DNA of 64,000 bases from Bacillus sp. HMF5848 (GCF_003944835.1 NZ_RWIV01000001.1:2333501-2397500); one strand, 5' to 3'. Positions 41,852-52,678 are shown, numbered from the stretch's first letter. The notes: generated by a model not told the origin, from the sequence alone. Program-made: numbers and translations.

Positions 41852-42445
41852 TTACGCGTGAGCAATACCTTTTGTTTCTTTATCAACAACTTTGCCGTAT
41901 ACACACGTGTCTCTTAACTCCTCAGAATCCGCTGATAACGCGTCTTTCCTTAGAATTCCTTCTAATGAATAACCTAACCTCTCAGCAACGGCCCGACTTT
42001 TTACATTCTCAGGCTCACATCTGATTTCTAATCTTCGTGCATTAAGCTCAGTTATAGCAAAATTTTCTATACCCTTAACTGCTTCCGTTATATACCCATG
42101 TCCGCTAAACCGAGAATCAATCCAGTATCCAATTTCAAACCTTCTGACATCCCAATCAATTCGGTGTAATCCGGAAGAAGCAACAAGCTGATTAGTGTCT
42201 TTCAAGAAGATTAGCAATCGTAAATCCTCTCTCTTTATAAAATCAATATGCGCCTCACGAATGTTTTTCTCAACATCCTCCATTGATTGTTCGTTTTGTG
42301 CAAATGGCATCCATGGTTTTAATTCAGACAGCGACGCAGTAATGGCATCATAGACCGCTCGCCCATCCCCTGGTATGGGCATGCGTATAAGTAATCTATC
42401 TGTTTCGAATTGTGTAGGAAAATCAAAAAGTATTGGATCCTTCAA
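41852..42445 (-). CDS. GNAT acetyltransferase, RimJ/RimL type
   Basis: 197 residues. The N-terminal ETDRLLIRMPIPGDG opening, IGYWIDSRFSGHGYITEAV near 112 (acetyl-CoA loop R/Q-x-x-G-x-G/A variant) and CEPENVKSRAVAERLGYSLEG near 145 are typical of ribosomal-protein N-acetyltransferase-like GNATs. TTG start. The substrate cannot be read from sequence. Confidence 0.85.
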   Translation of the reverse strand: MKDPILFDFPTQFETDRLLIRMPIPGDGRAVYDAITASLSELKPWMPFAQNEQSMEDVEKNIREAHIDFIKREDLRLLIFLKDTNQLVASSGLHRIDWDVRRFEIGYWIDSRFSGHGYITEAVKGIENFAITELNARRLEIRCEPENVKSRAVAERLGYSLEGILRKDALSADSEELRDTCVYGKVVDKETKGIAHA

Positions 42446-42470
42446 TTAAACTCACACTCCCGCTGTAGGC

Positions 42471-43520
42471 TTACCTGTTACTATATACCAACGTATCTAT
42501 CTTTCTCTGAGTAAGCCAATGATGCGTGTCCCCTTTAATAACTAGAGGAGCCTTTTGTAATTCTTGAATAGTAGAGACACCTAATGCCGTCATAATAAAA
42601 CGCAGATCAGAAGATATCATTTTAATTTCTTGATCTAACGCTTCGTCTCCTTCTTGTAATAAAATCTTTAAGAAATAGCCAGCAACTCCACATGCAGATG
42701 CACCAAGAGCAATGGATTTCGCTATTTCTAATGCAGATTGAATTCCTCCAGAGCCAATTATCGAAACCAATGGTGTTGAACGTGCAACCTCTGCAATAGA
42801 TGCAGTTGTTGTAATGCCCCAATCGTTGAAAAAATTAAACATTCTATCACGACGTTTATTTTCTATTTTAGCAAAGTTCGTACCACCATACCCACCAACA
42901 TCTACTACTTTCACACCAGCGTTGAATAGTTTTTGGGAAGTTTCACGACTTATGCCAAAACCAACTTCCTTCACGATGATTGGCACAGATAATCTGTTTG
43001 CAATTTGTTCAATATTCTTAAGTACATGTTCAAAATTCCGATCTCCTTCGGGCATAACGAGTTCTTGAACCACATTAATATGAACCTGCATAGCATCGGC
43101 CTCTAATAATTCAACAGCAGCTTCAGCCTCATCTGCACGAGCATCAAAGCCTAAATTTGCTACAACAATACCGTTTGGATTGTTTTTCCTAACAATTTTA
43201 TATGTATACGCCTGAGACCTGTCACGAATTGCTGACATTTGTGAACCTACCGCCATGGCTAAACCATTCAAATGCGCTATAGAAGAAAGCTTATCATTGA
43301 TGTTAAACGTTTCTTCTCCACCGCCACCAGTCATTGCATTGATAAAAATCGGCGAACGTAAGGACAGTTCGCCGATTTTGGTTGAGATATCAATTTTATC
43401 TAATGATACTTCTGGTAGGCTCTGATGCACAAAGACAATATCATCAAATCCATGATTCCGAAGTTGCCCAGTCTCAAGTGAAAATTGAATATGATCCAGC
43501 TTTCGACTCACTCGGGACAT
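42471..43520 (-). CDS. fni: isopentenyl diphosphate isomerase, type 2
   Basis: FMN- and NADPH-dependent interconversion of IPP and DMAPP, feeding undecaprenyl and menaquinone chains. 349-residue barrel. INAMTGGGGEETFNIN near 61, MQVHINVVQELVMPEGDR near 143, DVGGYGGTNFAKIENKRR near 203 and GSGGIQSALEIAKSIALGA near 255 are visible. Confidence 0.94.
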   Translation of the reverse strand: MSRVSRKLDHIQFSLETGQLRNHGFDDIVFVHQSLPEVSLDKIDISTKIGELSLRSPIFINAMTGGGGEETFNINDKLSSIAHLNGLAMAVGSQMSAIRDRSQAYTYKIVRKNNPNGIVVANLGFDARADEAEAAVELLEADAMQVHINVVQELVMPEGDRNFEHVLKNIEQIANRLSVPIIVKEVGFGISRETSQKLFNAGVKVVDVGGYGGTNFAKIENKRRDRMFNFFNDWGITTTASIAEVARSTPLVSIIGSGGIQSALEIAKSIALGASACGVAGYFLKILLQEGDEALDQEIKMISSDLRFIMTALGVSTIQELQKAPLVIKGDTHHWLTQRKIDTLVYSNR

Positions 43521-43533
43521 ATAAGCACCACCA

Positions 43534-44667
43534 TTATTTTAATTTTTTAAGCTGATCTCCGATTACATCTCCGAACGAAAAACCACTAGACTCTTCTGGC
43601 TTATAAGAGCTGTAATCTTCTTCTTTTGCGACTTCTTCAAGTTCTTTTAGACTTAAAGAAATTCGATTGTCTGCTTCATTAACATCTAGAACTTTCGCAC
43701 TTACAGTTTGCCCTAAGCTTAATACTTCTTGAGGGGACTTAATGTGCTTATGAGAAATTTGTGAAATATGTACAAGTCCTTCAACACCTGGAAGAACCTC
43801 CACAAATGCACCAAATGTTTTAAAACGCTTAACTGTACCTTCAATTACACTTCCTACTTTAATCTTCTCAGAAATGTTTTCCCATGGACCTGGTAATGTC
43901 TCTTTTATGGATAAAGACACTTTTTCGGTATCACGATCTACTGATAGAACTTTAACCTTAACTTGATCACCCTCGGCCACTACATCCGATGGTTTATCGA
44001 CGTGTTCATGTGATAATTGTGAAATGTGCACTAATCCATCCACTCCACCGATATCAACAAACACACCAAAATCTGTTAAGCGTTGTACTTTACCTTCTAA
44101 AACTTGCCCAGGTTGAACAGACGCTAATACATCCGCTTTCTTTGCTTGCTGTTCTTCTTCCACTACAGCACGATGTGATAAAATAACACGGTTCTTCTCT
44201 TTATCAAGCTCTACTACCTTAAATGTTAATGTACGACCTTTATAATCCGTAAAGTCTTCTACAAAGAAGGGCTCAACTAGTGAGGCCGGAATAAAACCAC
44301 GTACACCAAGATCTACAACAAGGCCACCCTTAACAACATCTTTAATTTCAGCTTCAAATACTTCACCTGTTTGAAATTTGCTTTCAAGGTCTTGCCAAGC
44401 TTTTTCAGCATCCACTAGACGTTTTGATAAAATCAGTGCGTCTTCTTCTACTTTCTTTACTTTTAGATCAATTACATCCCCTTCAGACACTACATCAGAT
44501 GCTTTTTCAACATGGAGGCTTGAAAGCTCACTTATCGGCACAATACCATCGAGCTTGCTCCCCTCTATATCGACCAATACCTGTTTTTCTTCTACTTTTC
44601 GAACAGTACCTTGAACCAATTCACCAATTTGTAACTCTTTGACTTCAATTTGATTCATTTCATCCAT
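43534..44667 (-). CDS. ypfD: ribosomal protein S1 homolog YpfD
   Basis: 377 residues with four S1 RNA-binding domains starting near 15, 104, 187 and 272. The third and fourth have the strong [19 protein letters not shown] and [19 protein letters not shown] sequences. Shorter than Gram-negative S1 (six domains), as usual in Bacillus. AGGAGG site. Immediately upstream of fni. Confidence 0.93.
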   Translation of the reverse strand: MDEMNQIEVKELQIGELVQGTVRKVEEKQVLVDIEGSKLDGIVPISELSSLHVEKASDVVSEGDVIDLKVKKVEEDALILSKRLVDAEKAWQDLESKFQTGEVFEAEIKDVVKGGLVVDLGVRGFIPASLVEPFFVEDFTDYKGRTLTFKVVELDKEKNRVILSHRAVVEEEQQAKKADVLASVQPGQVLEGKVQRLTDFGVFVDIGGVDGLVHISQLSHEHVDKPSDVVAEGDQVKVKVLSVDRDTEKVSLSIKETLPGPWENISEKIKVGSVIEGTVKRFKTFGAFVEVLPGVEGLVHISQISHKHIKSPQEVLSLGQTVSAKVLDVNEADNRISLSLKELEEVAKEEDYSSYKPEESSGFSFGDVIGDQLKKLK

Positions 44668-44748
44668 TGAAATTACCTCCTTGAATCCCAGACAACAGAC
44701 TGTGTAATTATAGTTTATATTTCAGCATTGGGTATTAGTTTACTTACC

Positions 44749-44776
44749 CAAAAACTAGGTAAAATTTTTACCAAGT
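44749..44776 (-). terminator. terminator of cmk-plsC
   Basis: On the minus strand CTTGGTAAAA and TTTTACCTAG pair (one mismatch), followed by TTTTTGGG. About 75 bases past the plsC stop. Confidence 0.7.
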
Positions 44777-44850
44777 TTGATTCGCTAGAAAACTATTCCT
44801 TTTTCTAACTTCTTACAAATAGACTTGTTTGTCAAGAAGAAAGTACTTAA

Positions 44851-45432
44851 CTAATTATTCTTTTCAATTAGCATTCGTATTTCGTTCATAATTAATTCTG
44901 TTACTTCCTCGGCAGATGCCTTACGCTCACGCGCTTCGATCATCGGTATAGGTTTTCCATATACAACCTTAAGCTTGCCAAACATTTTATACTCGCCAAC
45001 TATAGCACATGGAACAACTTCGGCATCCGTCCTCAATGCAAAAAAACCTGCACCAGCTAATCCTTTTCCTAGTTCGCCCGTCTTCGAGCGTGTGCCTTCG
45101 GGAAAAAGACCAAGTACATCGCCTTCTTTTAGAATAGCTAATCCTTTTCGAAGTGCTTCACGATCACTCATACCTCTTTTTACAGGAAACGCCTTGAGCT
45201 TAGGGACTAAGTGCTTTAATATAGGTGCATTAAATAATTCTTCCTTTGCCATAAAGTGAACATCTCTCGGAGCAGTTATCCCAACAACCGGGGGGTCAAG
45301 ATTATTAATATGATTGCTGCAAAGCAACACCCCTTTTGTAGTTGGAAAGTGCTCTTTTCCAATAACCTCAATTTTCATACCCATAAAAAAGATTCCCTTA
45401 ACAACATTCTTTGCGAATGTATAAAAATTCAA
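44851..45432 (-). CDS. plsC: 1-acyl-sn-glycerol-3-phosphate acyltransferase
   Basis: Second acylation in phospholipid synthesis. 193 residues with an N-terminal membrane helix. NHINNLDP (the H-x4-D catalytic motif) near 38, [13 protein letters not shown] near 89 and FPEGTRSK near 114 are visible. TTG start overlapping the cmk stop by four bases; in B. subtilis this slot also follows cmk. Confidence 0.92.
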   Translation of the reverse strand: MNFYTFAKNVVKGIFFMGMKIEVIGKEHFPTTKGVLLCSNHINNLDPPVVGITAPRDVHFMAKEELFNAPILKHLVPKLKAFPVKRGMSDREALRKGLAILKEGDVLGLFPEGTRSKTGELGKGLAGAGFFALRTDAEVVPCAIVGEYKMFGKLKVVYGKPIPMIEARERKASAEEVTELIMNEIRMLIEKNN

Positions 45433-46112
45433 GCAGGTCCCACCCTTTCTTTAACAATATTTAGAATCTGCGTAACAACTTCATCAATTGTTAAATATGT
45501 GGTATCCACTGTGATGGCATCCTCAGCTTTTTTCAGTGGCGAGCTTTCGCGTTCTGAATCCAGCTTATCTCGTCTTGCAATTTCAATTTTCAACGTTTCC
45601 AAGTCAGCTTGCATACCCTTTTGAAGCATTTCTTCGTAACGTCTTTTCGCTCGTTCGTCAACTGTAGCGATGAAAAATATTTTCACTTCTGCTTTAGGTA
45701 AAACATGCGTACCAATATCTCGTCCATCCATTACAACTGGTCTGCTCGCTGCAAGTTGCCGTTGTCGTTCAACCATCTCTAACCGGACATAATGATGCTT
45801 AGCAACTATAGATACGCTGTTTGTTACCTCAACAGATCTAATAGCTTCAGTAACATCCTCATCATTAACAAAAACCTTCTGTTTACCACCATGTGTTGGC
45901 ATTAGTCGTATATCAATACTATGTAATAAATTTGTTAATAGTTTTTCATCTTCTAAATTAACGTCTGAGTGTATAGCTTTCCAAGTTAACGCGCGGTACA
46001 TAGCGCCAGTATCAATATAAACAAAGCCTAGTTTATCGGCTACAATTTTTGCAACCGTACTTTTCCCAGCACCCGCTGGACCGTCAATTGCAATTGAAAT
46101 ATTTTTTTCCAT
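45429..46112 (-). CDS. cmk: cytidylate kinase
   Basis: Phosphorylates CMP and dCMP. 227 residues from ATG 46112 (AGGAGGG). The P-loop [14 protein letters not shown] is at residues 8-21; [12 protein letters not shown] near 33, [11 protein letters not shown] near 107 and [13 protein letters not shown] near 178 are visible. Confidence 0.95.
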   Translation of the reverse strand: MEKNISIAIDGPAGAGKSTVAKIVADKLGFVYIDTGAMYRALTWKAIHSDVNLEDEKLLTNLLHSIDIRLMPTHGGKQKVFVNDEDVTEAIRSVEVTNSVSIVAKHHYVRLEMVERQRQLAASRPVVMDGRDIGTHVLPKAEVKIFFIATVDERAKRRYEEMLQKGMQADLETLKIEIARRDKLDSERESSPLKKAEDAITVDTTYLTIDEVVTQILNIVKERVGPA

Positions 46113-46200
46113 AAGCCCTCCTACTTCAACACCACAATTTACGTGTAAGTTCACGTTTGTTCCTCAAAAAGGTGCAGGTATATGTAATCCTGCACAACTT

Positions 46201-46398
46201 TTATTTTATCATAGTTGAAGGTTTTTGGTCGAAGGTTTCCATCATCTTTATGAAATTATTTTGGGTCACACCTTCGTACTTTACTAGTTTAGATGTGTAC
46301 ATCGTATATGGACTATATAGGACAAACGCTTGTGCAATTAGCAAAAAAACAAATTGAATGATAACAAATTTAATTAAAATTGATTCTAATCTTTTCAT
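46201..46398 (-). CDS. ypfB: YpfB family (DUF5359) small membrane protein
   Basis: 65 residues: one TM helix (FVIIQFVFLLIAQAFVLY) then a polar outside tail with VTQNNF and FDQKPSTM. Clear AGGAG site. Length and position between cmk and ypfA match ypfB. Function unknown. Confidence 0.8.
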   Translation of the reverse strand: MKRLESILIKFVIIQFVFLLIAQAFVLYSPYTMYTSKLVKYEGVTQNNFIKMMETFDQKPSTMIK

Positions 46399-46479
46399 AT
46401 GCTAACTCCTATTAGAAAATTATTTATAATAGTATCAACATACTTTGAAATTTGTATCCCTTTCAACATATATTCACTT

Positions 46480-47142
46480 CTACATTCTTGTCCGATTACG
46501 ATAAGCTAGTTGGCGGTCAAAACAGTATCTAATGATGTGTTGCCTATCTCTTTCCTCTAGATCTATAAACTCAATCGGTGCCCTATCCGCTTCACCTTGT
46601 TTACCTGGTACGATACGAATGATTTTTGCATAAATACGTAGATAATTATATTCGCCAGACTCCATTGGTAAAACAAACCAAGTTATCACCTTCATGTTTG
46701 CTTCTAAATTCACTTTTTTGGGAACAATCAGTGCCGCTCCCCCTGCACTAACATCTGTAGTAACTGTAACAAACGGCTTGAACTCATCATTTAGCGAATG
46801 TACTGCTACATCTGCAGCTGTTTCAACGCGCACATATTCTCTGCGTTGTATCTTTACAAGCTGATCATCACCGGGATAAGACAAAATAAGCATCGGAATA
46901 TTTCGTTGCCTTACTCGTCCCAGCACCTCTGTATCAAAGGAATACACAGTTGATTCTATCACAAAAGAAACTTTTATTTGTGTCCCATCAATTAGTAAGG
47001 CTGTACGTCTTGTTTTTATATTTATAGGATAATCAATATATAAATAGTTCCCTTTTTGTTCAACTAATTTACATTTCAAGACTTCAATTTCATTACCGTA
47101 TTTCGGTTCTAACGTAAAGGTTGTCCCAATCTTTGCTATCAT
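46480..47142 (-). CDS. ypfA: PilZ-domain c-di-GMP effector YpfA (MotI)
   Basis: 220 residues: N-terminal YcgR-like domain, then PilZ. The c-di-GMP motif RxxxR is in QRREYVRVE near 104-112, and D-x-S-x-x-G in TDVSAGGAAL near 136. In B. subtilis the homolog MotI acts as a molecular clutch on the flagellar motor when c-di-GMP is high. Confidence 0.9.
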   Translation of the reverse strand: MIAKIGTTFTLEPKYGNEIEVLKCKLVEQKGNYLYIDYPINIKTRRTALLIDGTQIKVSFVIESTVYSFDTEVLGRVRQRNIPMLILSYPGDDQLVKIQRREYVRVETAADVAVHSLNDEFKPFVTVTTDVSAGGAALIVPKKVNLEANMKVITWFVLPMESGEYNYLRIYAKIIRIVPGKQGEADRAPIEFIDLEERDRQHIIRYCFDRQLAYRNRTRM

Positions 47143-47189
47143 GAAAATCTCTCCATTAATTCTAAGTTAGTTAACAAATATTATTATAA

Positions 47190-47221
47190 CAAAAAAAGGA
47201 AAAGTCCTGTGACTTTTCCTT
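47190..47221 (-). terminator. terminator of sleB-ypeB
   Basis: AAGGAAAAGTC (47196-47206) pairs perfectly with GACTTTTCCTT (47211-47221), then T7 on the minus strand. Overlaps the ypeB stop. Confidence 0.9.
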
Positions 47222-48560
47222 ATAATTTTTGATATATCCTCTCAGCATTGTTTAATTTTTCTACTTTTTCTTCTATGCCAGATTCAGCATTAATGAAGAT
47301 TCGATACGTATCGTTCCCTATCGTACCATAAAATTCATGACAAAGTACTTCTTCACCTAGTTCATTTATTATAACCGACAAATTTTCTTGTTGAATTTTC
47401 ACATTTGGGTTCACTTCTTCTCTTGCTTCATCAACAGTAATTTTCGGTTCAGGGATTTCACGCTTTTTATTAGCCACTAAATAGTCCCTAGCGGAAAAGG
47501 CCATGATTTCCCCCTCATCTAACCCTACTTTTACTTGAATTGCTTCAGGATATATACGCACATTATTTCTCTTTGTAACAAACGTAAATACACCAACATT
47601 GTCATATTGTGCACTTTGAAATAATAACTGGTTTTCAAACTTATGGTCTTTCAAATAGTCACTCGCTTTTGTTGCAGCATCATTTAAGCTTATATTTCGA
47701 TTCTTTACTTCTTTTTGTGCAATGACCCAAATTGGATAGCCACCTTTTTTCGTTATATCCATATATGTTTCTCCATTCTTTGTTTGAATGGATAGGCTAT
47801 AGAAACCTGAACTAGCACCTTCACCACTTTCAACTACATTAATTTCTACATTTTCCTCAATGTCTAAGAAATCTTTAGCAATTTCCTTAGCTTCTTCCGC
47901 AGAGATTTCTTTTCCTTCTAAATGCTTAAAGCCTTCGTCAATTTTCTCCATACTGGTAAACGTAGGACCAAAGTCTGTTTCAGAATATGACTCAACATTT
48001 TTTTCAACCGTTTTTAAACCATCAATTATAGTATTATCCGTTTTTTCTTCCCCCGCTGCTAAAGCTAACTCTACATCCATCCATCGCAAATTATTTTCTA
48101 TTACAAGACTTTGAACTGTACGTAATTCCTTTTGAATATCGGCTGCGTTTGAGTACAACGTTTCTAATGTTTTAACTTCTTGCTCTGATAATGGCTCTTT
48201 TTCTAAATCTCTGACCGCCGTGCGATACGAAAACTCACCAATATTCGAAAGAAACTCCTCTGTTTTATTGAATGGCATTAAGGTTAAAGGCAATTGCCCT
48301 ACATCATTTTGTGCTTCTGAAGTAAGACGCCATACTTCTACAAGTGCTGGTGATAATGATTTCCGTGAATTCATAGCTAAGGTTGATCCTATTTTGTCAT
48401 GTAATAAATCAATGTTATACGTTAATTCATGAAAGGCACGTTGATAATTATTTTCTGCTTGAATTAATATTGCATTTTTTTCTTGATGCTCTTTATAGCC
48501 CCAATAGCTTGTACCTAAAATTCCAACAGCTAATACGGCTACTAGCAATGTACGAACCAT
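47220..48560 (-). CDS. ypeB: germination protein YpeB
   Basis: Partner that localises or stabilises SleB in the spore. 446 residues: N-terminal TM helix (LLVAVLAVGILGTSYWGY), helical region, then PepSY-type repeats in the C-terminal half (ISAEEAKEIAKDFLDI, SLNDAATKASDYL, ITVDEAREEVNP). Follows sleB by 15 bases in the standard sleB-ypeB operon. Confidence 0.95.
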   Translation of the reverse strand: MVRTLLVAVLAVGILGTSYWGYKEHQEKNAILIQAENNYQRAFHELTYNIDLLHDKIGSTLAMNSRKSLSPALVEVWRLTSEAQNDVGQLPLTLMPFNKTEEFLSNIGEFSYRTAVRDLEKEPLSEQEVKTLETLYSNAADIQKELRTVQSLVIENNLRWMDVELALAAGEEKTDNTIIDGLKTVEKNVESYSETDFGPTFTSMEKIDEGFKHLEGKEISAEEAKEIAKDFLDIEENVEINVVESGEGASSGFYSLSIQTKNGETYMDITKKGGYPIWVIAQKEVKNRNISLNDAATKASDYLKDHKFENQLLFQSAQYDNVGVFTFVTKRNNVRIYPEAIQVKVGLDEGEIMAFSARDYLVANKKREIPEPKITVDEAREEVNPNVKIQQENLSVIINELGEEVLCHEFYGTIGNDTYRIFINAESGIEEKVEKLNNAERIYQKL

Positions 48561-48575
48561 TTAATCCACTCCCCC

Positions 48576-49424
48576 TTATTTACAAAATATATGTTTTCCA
48601 ATTCGTTTAATCTGCGGTCTTGTCCAAATCCATGCGCTAGTTGCCGTATCAGGATTAAAATAATAAAGCGCATTGCCTGAGGGATCCCAGCCATTAATAG
48701 CATCAACGACTGCTTTCTTTGATTGTTCATTAGGTGTTAACCAGATTTGTCCATCTGCAACTGCGGTAAATGCTCTTGGTTCAAATATTACTCCTGCAAC
48801 AGTGTTTGGGAATGTCGGACTATTCACTCGATTTAAAATAACAGCTGCAACCGCAACTTGCCCAACATAGGGTTCACCTCTCGCCTCTCCGTGGACAGCA
48901 TTTGCCATTAATTGAATATCATTTTGGGAGAAACCATTTGGCATATTAACAGCTGTTGGGGAGGCTTGAGATGCATTTGTTTCACCACCACCACCACCTC
49001 GAGCTGCATTAGTATTCTTGTTGTTCGTTCGTGTTACTTGATTTTCTAATGGTGTTCCACCATAATGAGTAAATTCATTACCTTCGTTGATATTTCTATA
49101 AACAAAATCTTTATTGAACTTAGATGCTTTTATCAATTTGTCTTTTGTCGTTTGGCCTACATATCCGTCAACTTCTAAACCAAACTCATTCTGAAAATTA
49201 CGAACAGCCCAATATGTACCCCACCCAAACACGCCATCAATTGAACCTTTATAATAACCTATATATTGCAATCGAGCTTGGAGTTCAATTACATCATCTC
49301 CAACCGCACCTTGTTGGATAACTTGATTTGAAAATGCTAAACTGTTTTCATGAATCATAGAGCCTTGAAGTGAAAATGCCAATATAACTGTAACTAATAG
49401 CTTACATATAAACCGTCTCCACAT
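48576..49424 (-). CDS. sleB: spore cortex-lytic enzyme SleB
   Basis: Lytic transglycosylase that degrades cortex muramic-lactam peptidoglycan on germination. 282 residues: signal peptide, peptidoglycan-binding repeat (GDDVIELQARLQYIGYYKG), a Gly/Asn-rich linker (ARGGGGGETN), and the SleB catalytic domain with Glu in VHGEARGEPYVGQVAVAAV near 174. GGGAGGGA site. Confidence 0.96.
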   Translation of the reverse strand: MWRRFICKLLVTVILAFSLQGSMIHENSLAFSNQVIQQGAVGDDVIELQARLQYIGYYKGSIDGVFGWGTYWAVRNFQNEFGLEVDGYVGQTTKDKLIKASKFNKDFVYRNINEGNEFTHYGGTPLENQVTRTNNKNTNAARGGGGGETNASQASPTAVNMPNGFSQNDIQLMANAVHGEARGEPYVGQVAVAAVILNRVNSPTFPNTVAGVIFEPRAFTAVADGQIWLTPNEQSKKAVVDAINGWDPSGNALYYFNPDTATSAWIWTRPQIKRIGKHIFCK

Positions 49425-49586
49425 AGAAATCCCTCCCTAAACACATGTAAATTTGTTTATGCGTATTTTTTGCTTTAACTGGGATTTTATACAAAGCTAT
49501 TACAAATGATTGATTTTAAAAAACATTAAATGCAATTAACATGCTAAATCCTACTACATGCTATAGATATAAAACAGCTTTCAACA
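49425..49586. other. spacer upstream of sleB
   Basis: AT-rich, expected to hold the forespore (sigma-G) promoter for sleB-ypeB. I could not fit a convincing GAATA/CATACTA pair at the right spacing. Confidence 0.35.
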
Positions 49587-49618
49587 TACAAAAACAGCCC
49601 CGTAAAGGGGCTGTTTTT
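49587..49618. terminator. terminator of prsW
   Basis: AAAACAGCCCC (49591-49601) pairs with GGGGCTGTTTT (49607-49617) around GTAAA. Bidirectional; about 105 bases past the prsW stop. Confidence 0.85.
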
Positions 49619-49721
49619 ATAATATAATTATAATCATGTAAAATAATCCGACGTCATCGGTCGTCCAAGTATTCTTTTTATTCAAAAGGTTCTGTTGCTC
49701 TCAAACACTTGTTTGTGGTTC

Positions 49722-50402
49722 TTATCCTTTTAAGCTAGGGCGATTAAACAGTTCTAATTGATGAGTTTGCAATCTAGCTGACTTAACTTTTCTTAATCCA
49801 AACCACCACAGGAATATCATGAAGGGCAGTAAAAACACACCCCAGTTTTGTTTAGTTAGTAAGATACTATTAAAAATACCATGTAAAGTAAACGGTAATA
49901 CTATCGAAAGTAAAAGCCAGTATGATTTATGTTGGTGTGAAAATTTCGCTTTCCCTACATAATAGCCCATAACTACGCCAAATAACGCATGACTTGAAAC
50001 GGGAAATATAGCACGTCCAATAGCAAATTCGACACCATTAGAAAGTAAATATAGAATATTTTCAACAGTAGCAAAGCCTAAGGACACACTTGTTGCGTAC
50101 ACTATTCCATCGTAATGTTCATCGAATTCAGCATGTTTATAAACTACATAAAATAGTATGAACCACTTAAAAAACTCTTCTAATAAAGCCGAAGATAAAA
50201 ATGCTTGAGAAAATATATTGCTAACTAGTTGCTCCTCAACTACTACATACTGTATAAACATAAGCGGTAACACTAACATTGCACCTGATATAAAAGTTTT
50301 TAGCACCAATGAGATAGGTTCTGTATGTCGCTCGTCCCGTAAATAAAAGTAGCTTAAAAGTGCTAATCCTGGTGCGATTCCTGCACTTATAATCGCTATC
50401 AT
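49722..50402 (-). CDS. prsW: intramembrane protease PrsW
   Basis: Site-1-type protease; in B. subtilis it cleaves the anti-sigma factor RsiW in response to envelope stress. 226 residues with seven or so TM helices. The EE pair in LLEEFFKWF near 70, [26 protein letters not shown] near 89-114 and [12 protein letters not shown] near 137 carry the catalytic-type E and H residues. Confidence 0.92.
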   Translation of the reverse strand: MIAIISAGIAPGLALLSYFYLRDERHTEPISLVLKTFISGAMLVLPLMFIQYVVVEEQLVSNIFSQAFLSSALLEEFFKWFILFYVVYKHAEFDEHYDGIVYATSVSLGFATVENILYLLSNGVEFAIGRAIFPVSSHALFGVVMGYYVGKAKFSHQHKSYWLLLSIVLPFTLHGIFNSILLTKQNWGVFLLPFMIFLWWFGLRKVKSARLQTHQLELFNRPSLKG

Positions 50403-50490
50403 GGTGAAATCCTCATTTCATCTATTTTAATCAATCGTAACATGTTATAGTTTTATTGAAAATGTAATTTTTTGATAAGGGGTCCAAATT

Positions 50491-51459
50491 ATGAAAAAGA
50501 TTTGTATTATCCATACAGGTGGTACTATATCCATGCAAGAAGACGAGGCAACGGGAGCTGTTCGGCCGTTTGAAAGTCATCCACTTTTGGCATTAACAAA
50601 TGCTCTTCAGAAAATTGCCGATACAACTCATATCGAGCTTTTGCGACTACCTTCTCCACATATTACACCTAATGAGATGTTAATGCTTAAAGATGAAATA
50701 GAAAAGCAAGCTGCATTAGGGTCAGAAGGTATTGTAATAACACATGGAACCGATACATTAGAAGAAACAGCATATTTTCTGGATTTAACTTTACAAACTC
50801 GAATTCCTGTTGTACTAACTGGGGCTATGCGTTCAAGTAATGAAATGGGGGCTGATGGACCTTATAACTTAATTTCGGCTGTTAGAACAGCTGCAAGTAA
50901 AGACTCAGTACATAAAGGCGTGCTCGTGGTTATGAACGATGAGGTTCACTCGGCCAAAAATGTTACAAAAACGCACACAAGTAACATCGCAACATTCCAG
51001 TCCCCACAATTTGGACCTATTGGTCTTGTCACAAAACGAGCAGTGTTATTTCATCATTCACCAACACAATATGAGTCATATCCAATAAATCAACTTACTA
51101 AAAAAGTTATGCTAATAAAAGCATTTGCTGGGATGGACGACAGCATTTTTAATGCAATTTTAGAAGCGGGATATGACGGAGTCGTAATAGAAGCTCTTGG
51201 CCAAGGTAACATGCCTCCTGCAACATTAAAGGGCTTACAAAACCTCCTAAAGCATAATATTCCGATTGTTATTGTATCGCGTTGCTTTAATGGGATTGTT
51301 CAAGATGTGTATGATTACGAAGGTGGTGGCAGAGAACTTAAAAAAATGGGAATTATTTTTTCAAATGGCTTAAATGGACAAAAAGCTCGATTAAAGCTTT
51401 TAATAGCTTTAGAACTGTCTTACCAGCATGATATAATCCAAAAGATATTCGAACAATAA
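50491..51459 (+). CDS. ansA: L-asparaginase
   Basis: Hydrolyses asparagine to aspartate and ammonia. 322 residues, cytosolic type I (no signal). Both catalytic threonines are visible: HTGGTISM at residues 8-15 and THGTDTLEETAYF near 85. AAGGGG site. Plus strand against minus-strand neighbours, so a separate unit. Confidence 0.94.
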   Translation: MKKICIIHTGGTISMQEDEATGAVRPFESHPLLALTNALQKIADTTHIELLRLPSPHITPNEMLMLKDEIEKQAALGSEGIVITHGTDTLEETAYFLDLTLQTRIPVVLTGAMRSSNEMGADGPYNLISAVRTAASKDSVHKGVLVVMNDEVHSAKNVTKTHTSNIATFQSPQFGPIGLVTKRAVLFHHSPTQYESYPINQLTKKVMLIKAFAGMDDSIFNAILEAGYDGVVIEALGQGNMPPATLKGLQNLLKHNIPIVIVSRCFNGIVQDVYDYEGGGRELKKMGIIFSNGLNGQKARLKLLIALELSYQHDIIQKIFEQ

Positions 51460-51569
51460 TTTAAGGCGTACATATACATAGACACGAACTAAACCGTTTA
51501 CGAAGAAATGTTCTTTATTTTTCTTCTAAGCGTTGACAGTAAAAGACAAAAATCTGCTTATACGAAACA

Positions 51570-51606
51570 ACAATGAGAAAGAGACCATCATTGGTCTCTT
51601 TCTTTG
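51570..51606. terminator. shared terminator of ansA and ypdA
   Basis: GAAAGAGACCA (51577-51587) pairs with TGGTCTCTTTC (51592-51602). It lies between convergent genes and overlaps the ypdA stop. Confidence 0.8.
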
Positions 51607-52568
51607 CTCATCTTTACTATATGATTTGCGATTAAACCTCCGTGAAAACGACCATTTTCTATAAAAATCTCGTTCGCGTTATTTCCTGCAGCAATAACCC
51701 CAGCAATGTAGATGCCTTGCACATTCGTTTCCATAGTTAGTTCATTAAAATGAGGTCGACCACTGTTTTCATCAATTTCTACACCCATAACATTCAGAAA
51801 AGAATGGTCAGGATGATACCCGGTCATTGCAAATACGTAATCATTTTTTATTGTTCTTGTTTGATCACATACAGTATATGTTACGTTATGCTCATCAATT
51901 GCTACTATATTAGCATTAAATTCCATCTGAATCACACCATGACGAACATGTGCATCAAATTCAGGTAATACCCATGGTTTAATACTTTCTGAGTAGTTAG
52001 ATCCTCGATATAGTACTGTAACGCGAGCATCAGCCTTCACTAGTTCGAGTGCTGCATCTATAGCAGAGTTTTTACCTCCTACGACTACTACATCTGTATT
52101 AAAAAACGGATGAGCTTCCTTAAAATAATGATATACCTTTGGAAGATTTTCCCCAGGTATATTTAAATAGTTCGGGTTGTCATAATAACCAGTAGCGACA
52201 ATGACATATGTTGCTTCGTATTCTGCCTTATTAGTTTGTACTCTAAAATTATTATTCGTTTGCTTAGTTATTTTCTCTACACGTTCAAATGTGTGTGTTC
52301 GAACTTCTTTTCTTTTAGCTACTTCACGGTAATACGCGAGCGCTTGATTACGAACAGGCTTGCGATTTTCAGTAATGAAAGGAACATTACCTATTTCTAG
52401 TTTCTCACTCGAGCTAAAAAATGTTTGGTGTGTTGGATAATGATAAATAGCATTTACTATGTTACCTTTTTCAATTACTAAAGAATCAATATTATTGTCC
52501 TGCAAAGCTATAGCGGCTGCTAAGCCACAAGGACCTCCCCCAACAATTATTGCTTTTTCCTTAATCAC
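51588..52568 (-). CDS. ypdA: bacilliredoxin reductase YpdA (Bdr)
   Basis: FAD/NADPH oxidoreductase that reduces bacillithiol disulfide, completing the thiol system whose synthesis genes are at the left end. About 326 residues. FAD loop IVGGGPCGLAAAIAL near 9 includes the Cys important in this family; NADPH loop VVGGKNSAIDAALEL near 163. The frame begins at GTG 52577, but GTG 52568 is correctly spaced from GAGGAG. Confidence 0.92.
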   Translation of the reverse strand: MIKEKAIIVGGGPCGLAAAIALQDNNIDSLVIEKGNIVNAIYHYPTHQTFFSSSEKLEIGNVPFITENRKPVRNQALAYYREVAKRKEVRTHTFERVEKITKQTNNNFRVQTNKAEYEATYVIVATGYYDNPNYLNIPGENLPKVYHYFKEAHPFFNTDVVVVGGKNSAIDAALELVKADARVTVLYRGSNYSESIKPWVLPEFDAHVRHGVIQMEFNANIVAIDEHNVTYTVCDQTRTIKNDYVFAMTGYHPDHSFLNVMGVEIDENSGRPHFNELTMETNVQGIYIAGVIAAGNNANEIFIENGRFHGGLIANHIVKMSKERDQ

Positions 52569-52624
52569 TATATTCACTCCTCTATTGCGAAAAACACCAT
52601 GATCAATGTTTCAATTATATAATT

Positions 52625-52659
52625 AAAAATCCCCTATCAATTAATGATAGGGGATTTTT
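52625..52659. terminator. terminator of the glutamate dehydrogenase gene
   Basis: AAAAATCCCCTATCA (52625-52639) pairs perfectly with TGATAGGGGATTTTT (52645-52659). Confidence 0.9.
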
Positions 52660-52678
52660 CACTGTCGTGCAAATCTAA